Shown here in pieces: positions 45,921 through 58,952 of a stretch of 64,000 bases of DNA. The notes under the pieces were generated by a model that saw nothing but the letters and a program-made list of their open reading frames with translations, did not search any database and was not told where the DNA came from. The DNA comes from Lamellibrachia columna (Eukaryota; Annelida; Polychaeta; Sabellida; Siboglinidae). Both the position numbers and the translations under genes were made by a program. Location: positions 6,747,026 through 6,811,025 of the forward strand of contig OY759266.1 in assembly GCA_963662155.1 (NCBI GenBank), written 5' to 3'. Position 1 is the stretch's first letter. Each line of letters opens with the position of its first letter.

Positions 45921-47425
45921 ATTTGCAAATGCGTTTAGAATAATATTATGGCTTTAATATTAATTTAAATTACATTTGGTAGGTACTGTTAAACAGCTAA
46001 ATGTATTACCTTTCCAATTATATATATATACTATTTATAATGTTTTCACAGAAAATACGTTATACAACATGAATTACGCGTACTCCCCTAAATTTCAGTG
46101 AGACCTACGATCATTTAGCAACATGTGAAAATGACAATGTTCCACCAAATGGATTTTGGTGAACTTTTTTCTGGTAACATAAACATAATGTAGAATCTAA
46201 AAATGCCACCAAACTTACTATTGCAATTTGTTTGAGGTTGAACAACAGAATGACTGGACTACAGTGATTATCCTAAGCCAAGTTAATTATGTCTACCACA
46301 ATACAAGTGAATTGGTGGCTTTGGATCATCTGAAGACAGTTCAAGCCACTATAGCTGATCAAGAAATCAGTTAGTTTATCCCATGTAATTGACTCATGGC
46401 TTCAAATAATCCTAAGTCATTGATAATGTATGTATATGATTCATTGAAGAGTTCAATGGCTAAATCTCAGCTGATATGCAGGTAAGTGCTTATACTGCTC
46501 CTCCCCTTTATGCATATAAACCAATCAGCATCCAGCATCTATTCATTGACAGACATAACATGGACAGTGTGATCAATTACTATGGTCACCATTACAGTTT
46601 ATTAAGTTTGTATTATTACCACTTGTTACTGTAAACTTTGCACCATCATTTATGTTTCATGTCATGATGCTGTGTGCTAAATAACAATAGACATACGGTC
46701 ATTTTCATTGCAGTAAATCTGTTTGCACCATTTATGTTTCAAGTCATGACGCTTTATGCGAATGAAAAAATAACAGTAAACACGGTCATTTTCACTGTAG
46801 CATTTTTTTTTTCAATTCTTGAGATGGAGCCAAATATTTAACGAAAACATAAACAAGTACTTGGGAAAGTACTTGCCAAGTCCAAGTACTTTGACGGTCA
46901 AGTACAAGTCCAAGTACAAGTACTGCTGTAGTTAAGTACACAATGCTCAAGTACTCGAGGACTTGAACCCATCCCTGAGTTAAATTTGACGTCATCACAT
47001 AATTCATATTGATATTGTGTATGATACGTACTGATGTTGACCGTTCTACATGACGCGAGATCTCGGTGCGTACGCAGACACAGTGTGTCGTGATATCGCA
47101 GCAAGATCCCTGCAATCGTATTTACTATATGAGATAACACAAGCGGATCAATGTCACAGTTTCTAGCTCCGATAAGACATAGATAAATAAAGAGTTGTTT
47201 ATACATAAGCTGTGTGCTATATATTCATGACATAAGCCGTACAACAACACGGTTTTGCCACAGGCTAACTCATTCAACGGCTTCACAGGAAGAGACAAAT
47301 TTGTGTAGTTTCGCTGCTATATATTGAGAGCCAACCTTTTGATACGGACGGTGATTGATACATTCCCGGGATGAGATTAAGTAGTACACGCTGCATGGGA
47401 TCATTCAATTACGGAGATTATGTAC
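45921..47425. other. Non-coding stretch with transposon termini
   Basis: No gene. A degenerate direct duplication (ACCATTTATGTTTCAAGTCA; ACGGTCATTTTCACTG) spans about 46644-46800. From 46852 to 46977 the sequence is dense in AAGTACTTG and AAGTCC motifs and ends CTTGAACCCATCCCTG. That is the complement of a CAGGGATGGG terminus typical of hAT elements; the partner end was not found. Confidence 0.5.
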
Positions 47426-47426
47426 A

Positions 47427-47586
47427 TTATAACTTCGTTAACTCGAATTTGGAGGGAGCGGGGAAAACTACAAGTTATCGATGTGTTCGAGTTTAGTTTT
47501 GTGTTCACACAAGGCGGACATACTGGCGGGACTGGGCTCAAGTTGACTTTTATGAGTTATCGAATTTCGAGTTAACGAAGTTGTAA
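47427..47586. mobile_element. Small MITE with pogo/Tigger-like inverted repeats
   Basis: AACTTCGTTAACTCGAA at 47431-47447 is perfectly complementary to TTCGAGTTAACGAAGTT at 47566-47582. Weaker pairing extends both ways. The element is about 160 bp with no ORF. The ACTTCGTTAACTCGAA motif resembles termini of pogo-group MITEs. Confidence 0.75.
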
Positions 47587-47899
47587 GATATCATGTGCCA
47601 ACCGTGTGTGGTGCACAGATGTGAGACTGATAACACAAATCCGTATAAGATCTCAAACAATCCCGTATGCAATCAATACGTCTGCTTGTTTGGAGCGTAT
47701 GCTTAAAAGGATTTCGACGTGCAAATTGGGATAAATTAATTGTATCTCGCTAAAATGTTTGCTAGAGTAGCTCATCGAACGTATTTTGAAATGATGATCT
47801 GATATTCCAATGTCATTTGATAAACGCGAATCGTATCCGGTAATACAAAGAAGCCTTGTTCAAATGTCCAAAACCGCCAACAAATGGAGCAAAAGCCGG
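47587..47899. other. Unannotated stretch
   Basis: No gene. Possibly includes the 5' leader of the CR1/L2-like LINE that follows. Confidence 0.4.
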
Positions 47900-48495
47900 A
47901 CTATTTTTTTAGAGGCACTGCGCACTGTGAGGGCAAAAATCATGGAAGAAAGAGAGGGCGAAGAGGAGAGCGAGGGCGTTTGTGGATGACTCGATAGTCA
48001 GGAAGACTGACAGAGCACTAAATAAGGGGGATGACATGGTGGTTTGTTTTCCAGGGGCAAAAATAGAGGCTATCGCAGAGAGGGTGGAAAAAATTGTGGG
48101 TCCGGGCAAGGGAGGTTCTATTTTAGTACACACATAGGGACTAACAACGCAGAGAGGGAGGGTACAACTGCCATAGTTAGGAAATACAGGCAGTTAGTTA
48201 GAAGAGCTAAGCAGACACGGGTTGAGCATATAATTATGTCAGGGATTCTACCTGTAATGGGAAACAGAGGACGGGGATATCGAAATTGCCGTTAGTTCAG
48301 CAACGTTGTTAGGAAGAGGATGTTGGATTTGTGGGGATGTTTGGTTGGGAGGGCTGATATGTATATGAGGGATGGGCTTCATCTTAGTGGAAAGGGTGCA
48401 GCAGTGTTTGCTGATGAACTATCAGTAGCAGTCGAAAGTGACGTGGGAAGCATAACAAATACTTTTGGTAGCAAGCATTGTTTAAACTAGAAGCG
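47900..48495 (+). pseudogene. CR1/L2-like LINE, ORF1 esterase-type domain (degenerate)
   Basis: The frame reads FSTHIGTNNAEREG, ELVRRAKQ-type helix QLVRRAKQTRVEHIIMSGILPVMG, a TAG near 48293, then MRDGLHLSGKGAAVFADEL. A GTN block, an SGILP strand and a DGLH block in that order are the marks of SGNH-type esterase domains known in CR1-group LINE ORF1 proteins. DGLH supplies the Asp-His pair. The N-terminal nucleophile block is not clear. At least two stops interrupt the 600 bp. It lies 110 bp before the endonuclease of the same LINE. Confidence 0.7.
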
Positions 48496-48604
48496 CGGGG
48501 GGGGTAGTGGCAGAGGGGTTACTTAGTGGTGCCTCACGGAACAAGGGGCCATCAGTAAACACAAACCAGTAACAAAATGTCCGGAAAACATTTCTGAAGC
48601 TGGG

Positions 48605-51263
48605 TATAAATGTGTGTTAACATGCAAGGAGCATAGTAAATAAGAAAAACGAATATAACATTATGGTAGAAGATATTAACCCTCACATAATTCGTATAAC
48701 CGAATCATGGTCCAACAAAGACATATCTGATGCTGATTTAGGACTGACAGGATACGTAGTGTTTAGGAGAGATTGAACAGGAAGAAGGGGAGGGGGAGTT
48801 ATTTTATATGTTAAAGAATATATTCAGGCTTACGAAATAAAATTAGAAAGGGAAGCAAATTGCGATGAAGCTGTTTGGTGCAATATAGTTACAGGACATT
48901 CGACATTGACTATTGGATTAGTTTACCGAAGTCGAAACATAAACGAAGAGGATAACAGAAAATTACAAAATGCCATAAAGGACGTAAGTAAAGGGGAATG
49001 TGTCATAATGGGAGATTTCAATCACGGATCCATACAATGGAAATCTCTAGAGAGCACAGCGGGTGAGAACCAACAGTTTCTACTTTTAATTCAGGATAAC
49101 TTCTTTAATCAACACGTGCTAGAACCAACCAGGGGAGAGAATGTATTAGATTTAGTTTTGTCTTCACGAAATGAATTAGTGGACAGTGTCAAAATACATG
49201 AGCCATTGGGTAACAGTGATCATAACCAAATAAATTTTGACATCAAAGTAAAATCAGAAATTAAATATAAAAATATACAGGAGAAACTTCCACAAAGGTA
49301 AATATAAAGATATGAGAAAATACTTAGCAAAGTTAGATTGGAATAACATGCTGAGGAATAAGACAGCAATTTAATGTTGGAACATTTTAAAATTTGAAAT
49401 TGAGAGTATCATTGATGCATTTGTGCCGTTGAAAAATCAAGGAAAACGGTCTAGAAAAAAACACTTGTTAAAAGAAGCTATAAAAAATAGCGTACGTGTT
49501 GATTGTTTACAGGCGTAGCAGACAGGACGAAGACTACACAAAATACAAAGAGGCACCTAATGCAGCTACGAATGAAATTAGACAATCTAAAAGAAGCTAT
49601 GAGCAAACATTAGCATGTAACATAAACAATGACAGCAAGAGCTTGTATGCATATATCAGGAGTAAACAAAACATACGAGACAAGGTGGGACCTAATATCA
49701 CAAGGTTTTTTAATGGCGGAAGACTTAAATGGATACTTCAGTTCAGTGTTTACCAGAGAGGATATTAGTTCATTACCAGTTCCAGATATTAATTTCAGCA
49801 GGCTAAATCGGACTTTTTAGGGCAGTTAATTTTAACTCCAGAAATGGTAGCTAAAAAAATAAAGGCAATGAAGGACAATGAATCACCGGAAGTGGATGGA
49901 ACAGTAGAACAAATTAGTATACCACTTGCGTGATCAACTTGTCATTAAAGAGGGAGTGGTTCCTGTTGAATGGAAAGTAGCAAGCATCATACCATTATTT
50001 AAAAAGGGCTCGATAAATAAGTCAGAAAATTACAGACCAGTGAGTTTAACATCAGTGATTTGTAAATTATTAGAAAGGTTAATTAAAGGTGGACTTCCCT
50101 GTTAGGCATACATTTTAAAATCCATCTCAACATGGATTCCTAAAAGCGAGGTCATGCTTAACAAATGTGTTATGTTTTTTGGAAGAAATCACTAAGTGGC
50201 TAGACGGGGGATCACCTATAGATATTGTATACTTAGATTTTCAGAAAGCTTTTGACAAAGTGCCACATCAGAGATTACTACTTAAATTAAAAGCCCATGG
50301 TATCGGGACTGGCACAATCGACTGGATAGAACAATGGCTGACTGACAGAAAACAGCGTGTTGTAGTAGATGGGGAGGTCGAAACCGGAAATCAGTTTTGA
50401 GCGAGGTACCACTAGGATCAGTATTAGGACCTTTATTATTGTATATATCAATGACTTGGACGATAATATAACAAGCAACGTACTGAAAAAAATGTGCGGA
50501 CGACACAAAGGTGTTTAGACGGGTTAACAATGATGGTGATAAACAACATTTACAAAACGATCTAGACAGATTAGTGAAATGGTTTGAGAAATGGCAGATG
50601 TTGTTCAATTTTTTTTTATTTAAGTGGCTACATACAGGACATGGGAACTTGGATGTAAAGTATAAAATAGGAGAAACTGTTCTGGGTACTACTGTAAAAG
50701 AAAATGACTTAGGAGTTACAATAAGCGCTGATATGAATGTTTCAGAGCAGTGTGATATTGCAGCTTCAAAGGGTAATCAAATTCTTGGGTTGATTAGGAA
50801 ATATAATATACAAGGAGAAAAGGCTAATTATACCTCTGAATAAAGCAATAGTTATGTCCCATTTAAAATACTGTATACATGCTTGGATATACCATATCGT
50901 AAGAATGATATAGATACGCTTGAAAGAATACAGAGGAGAGCAACTAAGATGATTCCAGAACTGAGAGACCTTAGTTTTGAAGAACGACTGAAAGAATGTG
51001 GTTTAACAACCCTAGAGACAAGGCGGTTAAGAGAAGATCAGGTTGAAGTTTTTAAGATATTGAATGAATATAAAAATATTGATAGAAATATTTTTTCTTA
51101 CTCAAGAAAGATAATAGAACTAGAGGACATGAGGTAACATTATTAAAGGATCAGTGTAGATTGGATATCAGGAAGTACTCGTTCTCATAGAGGAATATCA
51201 ATGAATGGAACAAATTATCTACAGATTGTGTAACTGGTAGCAGGAGGGCGGATTACACATATA
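48605..51263 (+). pseudogene. CR1/L2-like LINE pol: endonuclease and reverse transcriptase (degenerate)
   Basis: Endonuclease motifs in order: ARSIVNKKNEYNIMVEDINPHIIRITESW, RRGGGVILYVKE, GLVYRSRNINEEDN, VIMGDFNHGSIQW, ENVLDLVLSS and GNSDHNQINF (48625-49250). The reverse transcriptase follows in broken frames: SENYRPVSLTSVICKLLERLI (about 50020), motif A VYLDFQKAFDKVPHQRLL (50230), GSVLGPLL, ADDTKVFRRV (50497, catalytic ADD), NDLGVTISADMNVSEQCDIAASKGNQILG, and ERIQRRATKMIPELRDLSFE. Many stops and single-base shifts are present, so it is inactive, but it is the most complete copy of the family that also appears at 3443, 26366, 29870 and 31190. Confidence 0.88.
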
Positions 51264-51359
51264 TTAAAATGTTGGACTCTCGATAAGCCAATGGCTTCCT
51301 TGTCCACTTGCCATCTGAGCATTTGCCTTGGATGGCAATCTTGTTAAATCTTGTTAAAC
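51264..51359 (+). mobile_element. 3'UTR and terminus of the CR1/L2-like LINE
   Basis: GACTCTCGATAAGCCAATGG, CTTCCTTGTCCACTTGCCAT and the end AATCTTGTTAAATCTTGTTA are shared with the four truncated copies. The 10 bp terminal repeat (AATCTTGTTA twice) is typical of CR1-group tails. Confidence 0.88.
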
Positions 51360-51479
51360 CCAACCAGACGTTGGACAGATTTATGGCAATCTGTGCCAAC
51401 ACACCCCTGAAATATGTGCCTCGTAGGAAGACATGTAAAAAAGGGAGCAAGATTCCGCGAAACAGGAAAATCCTGATGT

Positions 51480-53560
<2,081 letters not shown>

Positions 53561-53950
53561 AGCAGTAGAGGTTGGGCTATCAGCGTTGCCGTGACGTAGT
53601 GATGTCAGAAGATTAAACAAGAACAAGAGTATCTATTGCGCCCTTAATTAAGACCGTCAACTTTCAGTCAGACGATTAGCAAGATTTCCAGGTTAACCGC
53701 AAAACTGGGCACATAGAGTGATGCGATAATAAAAATAGTAACACAAAAACAGAGTTTATTTGGGGTAGAAGGAGGTGGGGGGGGGGGCTCGGGAACCCGT
53801 TTTCGGAAGCACGCAATACTTAACTCAATTTGCTAACGACCAGTAAGACTGAACCCAGGGCGCCGTAGGTTAACGGGTGATACAGCTGATATATTGACAT
53901 GTGTGCCCTACATTACCCCACCCCAGGCCATCAACCTTCGTGCCGCCTGC
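53561..53950. other. Unannotated stretch upstream of the kinase promoter
   Basis: No gene. A G-run (GGTGGGGGGGGGG) lies at about 53776-53788. Confidence 0.5.
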
Positions 53951-53956
53951 ATGGGG

Positions 53957-54024
53957 TCACGTGGCGCACGTTTGTGATCCATTCACTATAAATAGGACAC
54001 TTTGAACTTACTTATGTACTCATT
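53957..54024 (+). promoter_or_regulatory. Candidate core promoter of the kinase gene
   Basis: TATAAATAG at 53987-53995 is a strong TATA consensus. An E-box CACGTG lies just upstream at about 53959. CTCATTG around 54019-54025 is an initiator-like site some 33 bp downstream of the TATA box. A CpG-rich stretch begins right after it and leads to the kinase ATG at 54738. Without transcript data this is a prediction. Confidence 0.45.
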
Positions 54025-54388
54025 GTTTGTGCTGCAAAAGAAAACGGTATAACGACGACAACCACTAGGACGACACTGGACGCCGACTGAGAAGCGCTCG
54101 GTCCTGGCAGACGGCGCTAAACTTTGCACCGGGCAGAATGATCCATCAAGGCAGGGAACAATAAAACGGGTCTTAATAGCTTGGGCCCGCCCATCTGCTT
54201 CGAGGACCCACGGATGCAGTCGGAGATATCTATTCGTCGGTCGAGCCTGGCATCGGGTGGAATTCGGTCGTTTGCTTGGGCAAGGACGCGCGCGTTGTTC
54301 CACCTCATTAATCTTGATATATATCTTAACGTCTCCAGCTTTGAGCGCTGCCGCCTTTGTCGGCGTTATCGAACGCGTCCGACTTTCA

Positions 54389-54417
54389 CCGCCGCCGCCG
54401 CCGCCGCCGCCGCCGCT
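54389..54417 (+). repeat. (CCG)n trinucleotide repeat in the probable 5'UTR
   Basis: Nine or so CCG units ending in CTGCAG. In one frame it would encode polyarginine or polyproline, but there is no sign that this is translated. Confidence 0.85.
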
Positions 54418-54587
54418 GCAGTCTAGAACGCTGCGGTGGTGTCGACAAGCCGCGTCACGTGACTGAGCACTGGCCGGCAGTCGGCGAATGTGCTTGTACG
54501 ATCCACCTCCGGACCGTGCGACTCGCGACGCTGGGCGCTCGCCAGTCACCGCTTGATCGTCGCCAACGCGGCGACCGACGCTCGTTG

Positions 54588-54613
<26 letters not shown>
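54588..54613 (+). repeat. (GA)n repeat in the probable 5'UTR
   Basis: Thirteen GA units about 125 bp upstream of the kinase start codon. Confidence 0.9.
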
Positions 54614-54618
<5 letters not shown>

Positions 54619-54737
54619 CAACGTACGTTGTTGACGCGAGCATCGCTCTCCGCCTACCGGGCCTACCTCTCCTCGTGAATCTCACACACGGCCATGTAGC
54701 GCCGATGTCCAGTCGGATACATACGCACTGCGACGGC

Positions 54738-55000
54738 ATGGCCAGCGTCGTCGAACTGCAGAAACTGTTGCGACTCCGGGATGAGTCGATCCGGCGTCTG
54801 GAGCAGGAGTTAGACGAGCGGGATGACCGCATCCAGGAGCTGTCCCGACAGCTGGATAAGTACAAGAGTGTCCTGGTGCCCCTCAGTCCCACCTTGGCCC
54901 CCCGCAAGCAGCGGGCACAGGGCATCTCGGCCGAACCTCGGGACACGAGTCTACTGGAGGCGAGCAACGCCAAGTTCAAGAAATACCCCAAGACGCACAG
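54738..55000 (+). CDS. PRKG1: cGMP-dependent protein kinase (PKG I-type), first coding exon
   Basis: This exon encodes the N-terminal regulatory part of a cGMP-activated Ser/Thr kinase, a cytosolic effector of nitric oxide and guanylate cyclase signalling. ATG 54738 has a strong context (G at -3 and +4); an in-frame ATG at 54705 has a weak one. Residues 4-46 form a leucine zipper with Leu/Ile at 11, 18, 25, 32, 39 and 46, the dimerisation domain. RAQGISAEP at 59-67 is the autoinhibitory segment, found at the same position in PKG I-alpha. The tail FKKYPKTH ends with a codon split after its second base, and CAG|GTAAGT is a perfect donor. In PKG I the conserved region starting SKDLIKEAI follows at this junction, so the next exon should begin with the rest of an Arg or Ser codon and this motif. 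Cyclic-nucleotide-binding and kinase domains lie beyond the window. The gene symbol reflects orthology by this motif; the I-alpha-like type is inferred. Confidence 0.92.
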
Positions 55001-55006
55001 GTAAGT
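54998..55006 (+). promoter_or_regulatory. 5' splice site of kinase exon 1
   Basis: CAG|GTAAGT, the full metazoan donor consensus, in phase 2 of the kinase frame. Confidence 0.93.
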
Positions 55007-56787
55007 GGCTGGCACTAAAACATGTACTGTCGTATTTACTTTCTCCGAACCAGGTTGGGCCGGGGGCGATACACAACAGTTTTTTTGCGTGCGCTATCCT
55101 TTTCTGTGCTGTATCGGCACAACCACAAGCCCCGCCCACCCGTGTGTCCCGTAATCATATCGTGAGCTTTCTCACGCCCGTACAGTGGAGGGTACAACAA
55201 TGTCCGTTCACCAGATAGGTCTGCGGGAACACACGTGTGTGCTTGGACGGCTCCACGAGCCAGTAAGCCGAAGTCGCAGCGACCAGCTGTGTCCGGTCTG
55301 CCACCAACCGACGACGACGGAGCCGCGAACGAGGTTAATCAGAAGTCAGCGCTAGTCAAGATAACCGAACCCAAATAGGGACACACTACCAAAAATAGAC
55401 CCCTGCATGATCATGTGATTGGGTCTGGTTGTAAGTTTTCTCAGCAATTGTAAGGCTGTTGCAAGGATTCACGTTGTAGCGGACGCTGGTGGTGCACCGG
55501 CTCTATTTTACAAAGCACAGCCAATTATAGAAACCGCTAGTTCATGAATGAATTCATAGAGCCCCTAGACATAACGGAATACACACAAACATAACGGAAT
55601 ACACACAAACATAACACATACTATTCCACATACGAGTGAGACCAAATCCCTTTGCATCCCACACAGCACAGGACGCTCTCGGCTATATGATGTCGCGACA
55701 AGTGAACGGCTCTGAACCTATATTTAGAAATACGATACGCTAATACGTGTATCATAACTCAGTACATGATACGTTAATGCACATATCATCGCTCAGTGCT
55801 AGTTCATCATTATAATTATACTGCATAGATTTAGATTGCGCAAAAATCTTATACAATCGCTCAATAATAAGCACATTGTCTTTCACTGACCATTGCCATT
55901 GGAATCGTCAATCCCTTGAGCGGATGACATCGGTGACTGTGTTTGTGAACAGGTCAAACACACTCTGTAATTCGTCAGAAATTATTTTGTTCGACGATTC
56001 TGTGCGGTTTGCCAGGGACATATGATATATCCCGATCTATTCACCAGAAAGACGAATTTCTGAGATAATTGATGTCATCGATACATCGGTTAGTCGAAAC
56101 CGAGGCCTCTAGAGACATAACTCCCTGGTCGGATTACGTTTCTCTTGGTACACGTAATTGCTGATATCGGATCACATCCGTCATTTGTCATATTGTTTAG
56201 TTACAACGAACCGATAGCTCACAGCCGTATATAACCGTTACAGTTGGTTGAGGCATTACAGTGCATGGCTGCTCTTTGGTCTTTAGGTCAGAAGAAAAAC
56301 AAATCTTAGTTAAAGTAAGAGTTTACTCAAAAGTGTGAACAGAGCTTCGCAGAACAGTCATCAGCGACGTCCACTTAATCGTTGCGTGGAATAAAATAAA
56401 ATGGTCGTCCTTAACTGAACAGATCCAGGTTTCTGGGACTTTGTCTCTGGGACGCGATACTGTTGTTTTGTTTACCACTATTTGTTGTCTTTCGTCGATG
56501 CTATCACAGTTTGCACCGACCGACACCGAACAAGAGACGTCAGTTCGTCTGCTTGTTCCGTTGGTCTCTTTTGTTTCGTTTCCGGATTTCTGCATTCCTT
56601 TGCCAATTTGAACGACTTGGACAAGCGATACAGACAGTTAGTATATCTGTGTATTTCCGTTGTTCTCAAGTAAGTCAATGCATGTTACAAAGTAGGCCTG
56701 ATAAAAACGATTGCGGCTAAACACGAGAAACATGTAATCTGTTCAAAACAACTTACTCGACTCTGTATTTAGAAGTTCACACACACA

Positions 56788-56819
<32 letters not shown>

Positions 56820-58037
56820 CACACATACACACTCACAATGTACATGTACAGTAATGCATGTGTTCCTTAATAATTAGGTTTATAGATTTAATTCGGCGCT
56901 GGTTGGAATGCTAATTACTAAGTAAATAAATGATTGTTCAACACGAAGAAATCACACATTGTTTGATAAATCGACATCGCAATGTAAGGGAGATATATTA
57001 ACGACAGGGAAACTGCAAGTAGGGTTGTAAAAATGTCGAAATGTCGACGAGGGCTAGAGGTGGCTGATAAATATCGGAAATGGTTGTTGTGGAAGAGGCG
57101 TGAATGTACTGGGTGCTGAAGACGGTAGTCTAGGTCCTACTGGACGAGATAATATGCCATGCGGTCAACACACAGACTGGGGAGAAAATCGATATAGAAG
57201 ATGTTTATCTTCGAGCATTTGCTAAAATATAGTTTTTCTTACTGGGCGCCCTTTCAGCTCGTGCAGACAACTATCGCAACTCGATAATACAGAGGCAGGC
57301 AGGATTGTTATTCGACGATAGCACTGCGTGGTCGTTTGTAGCAGACGACGGAATAGGTTTCTCTTACAACGTAATCATTGTTCTGAGGCCAATCGCCAGC
57401 GGCTGTTCCTCTTAAGTAGCGAAGCTGTAATCAATGCATGTGGCATTCAAGACCGAACAACAAAGATTACAGTGGAACGGCAATGTCTTGTTAAGGCCTA
57501 ACGACGGCATGTGACGACGATCGAGGCGCGATAGTCTCTGGGGTTGAGTCGTTGTCGCGGGATGTCATCATTAAAATCTTTGACCATTAGTCATGCTCAA
57601 GGTGACTTGTCGTCTGATAAGATACTTTTTCATTTATATCGCATAAACTGGCGTATTTTTTGTGTGAGAGACAGTCACGCGCAAAGTAGACATAGGCTGG
57701 TCTAATTGATGTCTTTGGTGAACGTGCACGGCGATGTGCTTCGATCGCAGACTGGTAGATCTGGTCGTGGGCAGTCGGTTCGTCACCAAGTTGACAAGTC
57801 TGCGTCGTCTCTCTCTCTCACTTGCAGGAAACTGACGGACCTAGACACTTGTAGCTTTGCGTCGTTTAAACCGTCGTTATTTAGAAAGAAACATGACCAC
57901 AAACAACGTCATTTTAATATACTGATGTTGTTTAATGTTTAATTCACCCATAATGCAACGACAGATTAAAATCCTGGGGTTAGCGCGTTCATTTCCACAT
58001 TATACTGCGGGCGACGCAACTAGATTTTTTTTACAAT
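55001..58037 (+). other. Start of kinase intron 1
   Basis: No further kinase exon is recognisable in this window. A small tandem repeat (CATAACGGAATACACACAAA) spans 55569-55615. ATACG(T)TAAT/TATCAT motifs repeat near 55730-55790. An (ACGC)n run occupies 56786-56820. A strong acceptor-like site, CTCTCTCTCACTTGCAG (to 57828), is followed by a short open frame that does not resemble PKG exon 2, so I leave it uncalled. Confidence 0.7.
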
Positions 58038-58275
<238 letters not shown>

Positions 58276-58282
58276 TATAAAC

Positions 58283-58357
<75 letters not shown>
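58283..58357. repeat. (TA)n microsatellite
   Basis: A second TA run, immediately right of the palindrome. It is bordered by CATAGAGCGGTCTGTGAGGT, the complement of a segment at 62120-62135. Confidence 0.93.
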
Positions 58358-58361
<4 letters not shown>

Positions 58362-58612
58362 GAGCGGTCTGTGAGGTCGTCGCAGTTAATATATATTGAT
58401 TGAATATATATTGCATTATTCATGGACATATATTTCGAATGAGACGCCACCAACTAGCTGGCCATTGCTATTAACCAGGGAAACAAAGGTGTTGAAGTGG
58501 CTGACTTTCCATCCCTAATGAACAATGGCCCGGCACCGGCCGACCAGTGATCCTGAAGGTGGAGATAGTGTCGATATTGTAGTTCGTGTACACTTGTACT
58601 TCAATAAATTGT

Positions 58613-58952
58613 GGGGCGCGATAGCATACCGGTTAGAAGGCCGGACTCTCAATCGAGAGAACCCGGTTTCAAATCCCACTGCGGTCGCTTCGAACCTTTG
58701 GCAAGTTTGATCACCCCACGTTGCCACAGTTCACTCAGCTGTATAAATGAGTACCTGGCAAATACAGACAGTGGTGGATATGTGAACGAATAGCCTTTGC
58801 GCAGCAATTGCAGCGTGGCTGAATACTTCCCAAAGAAGTTGAGATGGCCTTGGAATGAACAGGTCTGCCAGGGGATGAAGTGTAAAGCGCTTTGAGCAGT
58901 CCTATGGACCGGATACCGCGCTATATAAGAACATACCTTTTACCTTTTAAAT
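58613..58952 (+). mobile_element. Complete tRNA-derived SINE
   Basis: The head GGGGCGCGATAGCATACCGG (A box at 58622-58632) and GGTTTCAAATCC (B box at 58665-58676) form an internal RNA polymerase III promoter of tRNA origin. A central part contains CACTCAGCTGTATAAATGAG and TACCTGGC, wording I associate with invertebrate SINE families. The tail GTAAAGCGCTTTGAGCAGTC, ACCGCGCTATATAAG ends with CCTTTTA repeats. The length of about 340 bp is that of a composite SINE. It lies in sense orientation in kinase intron 1. Target duplications are not obvious. The B box has one extra base relative to consensus. Confidence 0.82.

Noticed and set aside
54357..54737. N-terminal extension of the kinase including an arginine run
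   Set aside because: The extension is read through (CCG)n and (GA)n repeats, has no similarity to PKG, and the ATG at 54738 has the better context and expected zipper spacing.
57812..57942. Second kinase exon after the CTCTCTCACTTGCAG acceptor-like site
   Set aside because: The following reading (KLTDLDTCSFASFKP) does not resemble the PKG region expected after exon 1.
58613..58690. Functional tRNA gene
   Set aside because: A and B boxes are present, but cloverleaf pairing is imperfect, and the head is fused to a SINE body and tail.
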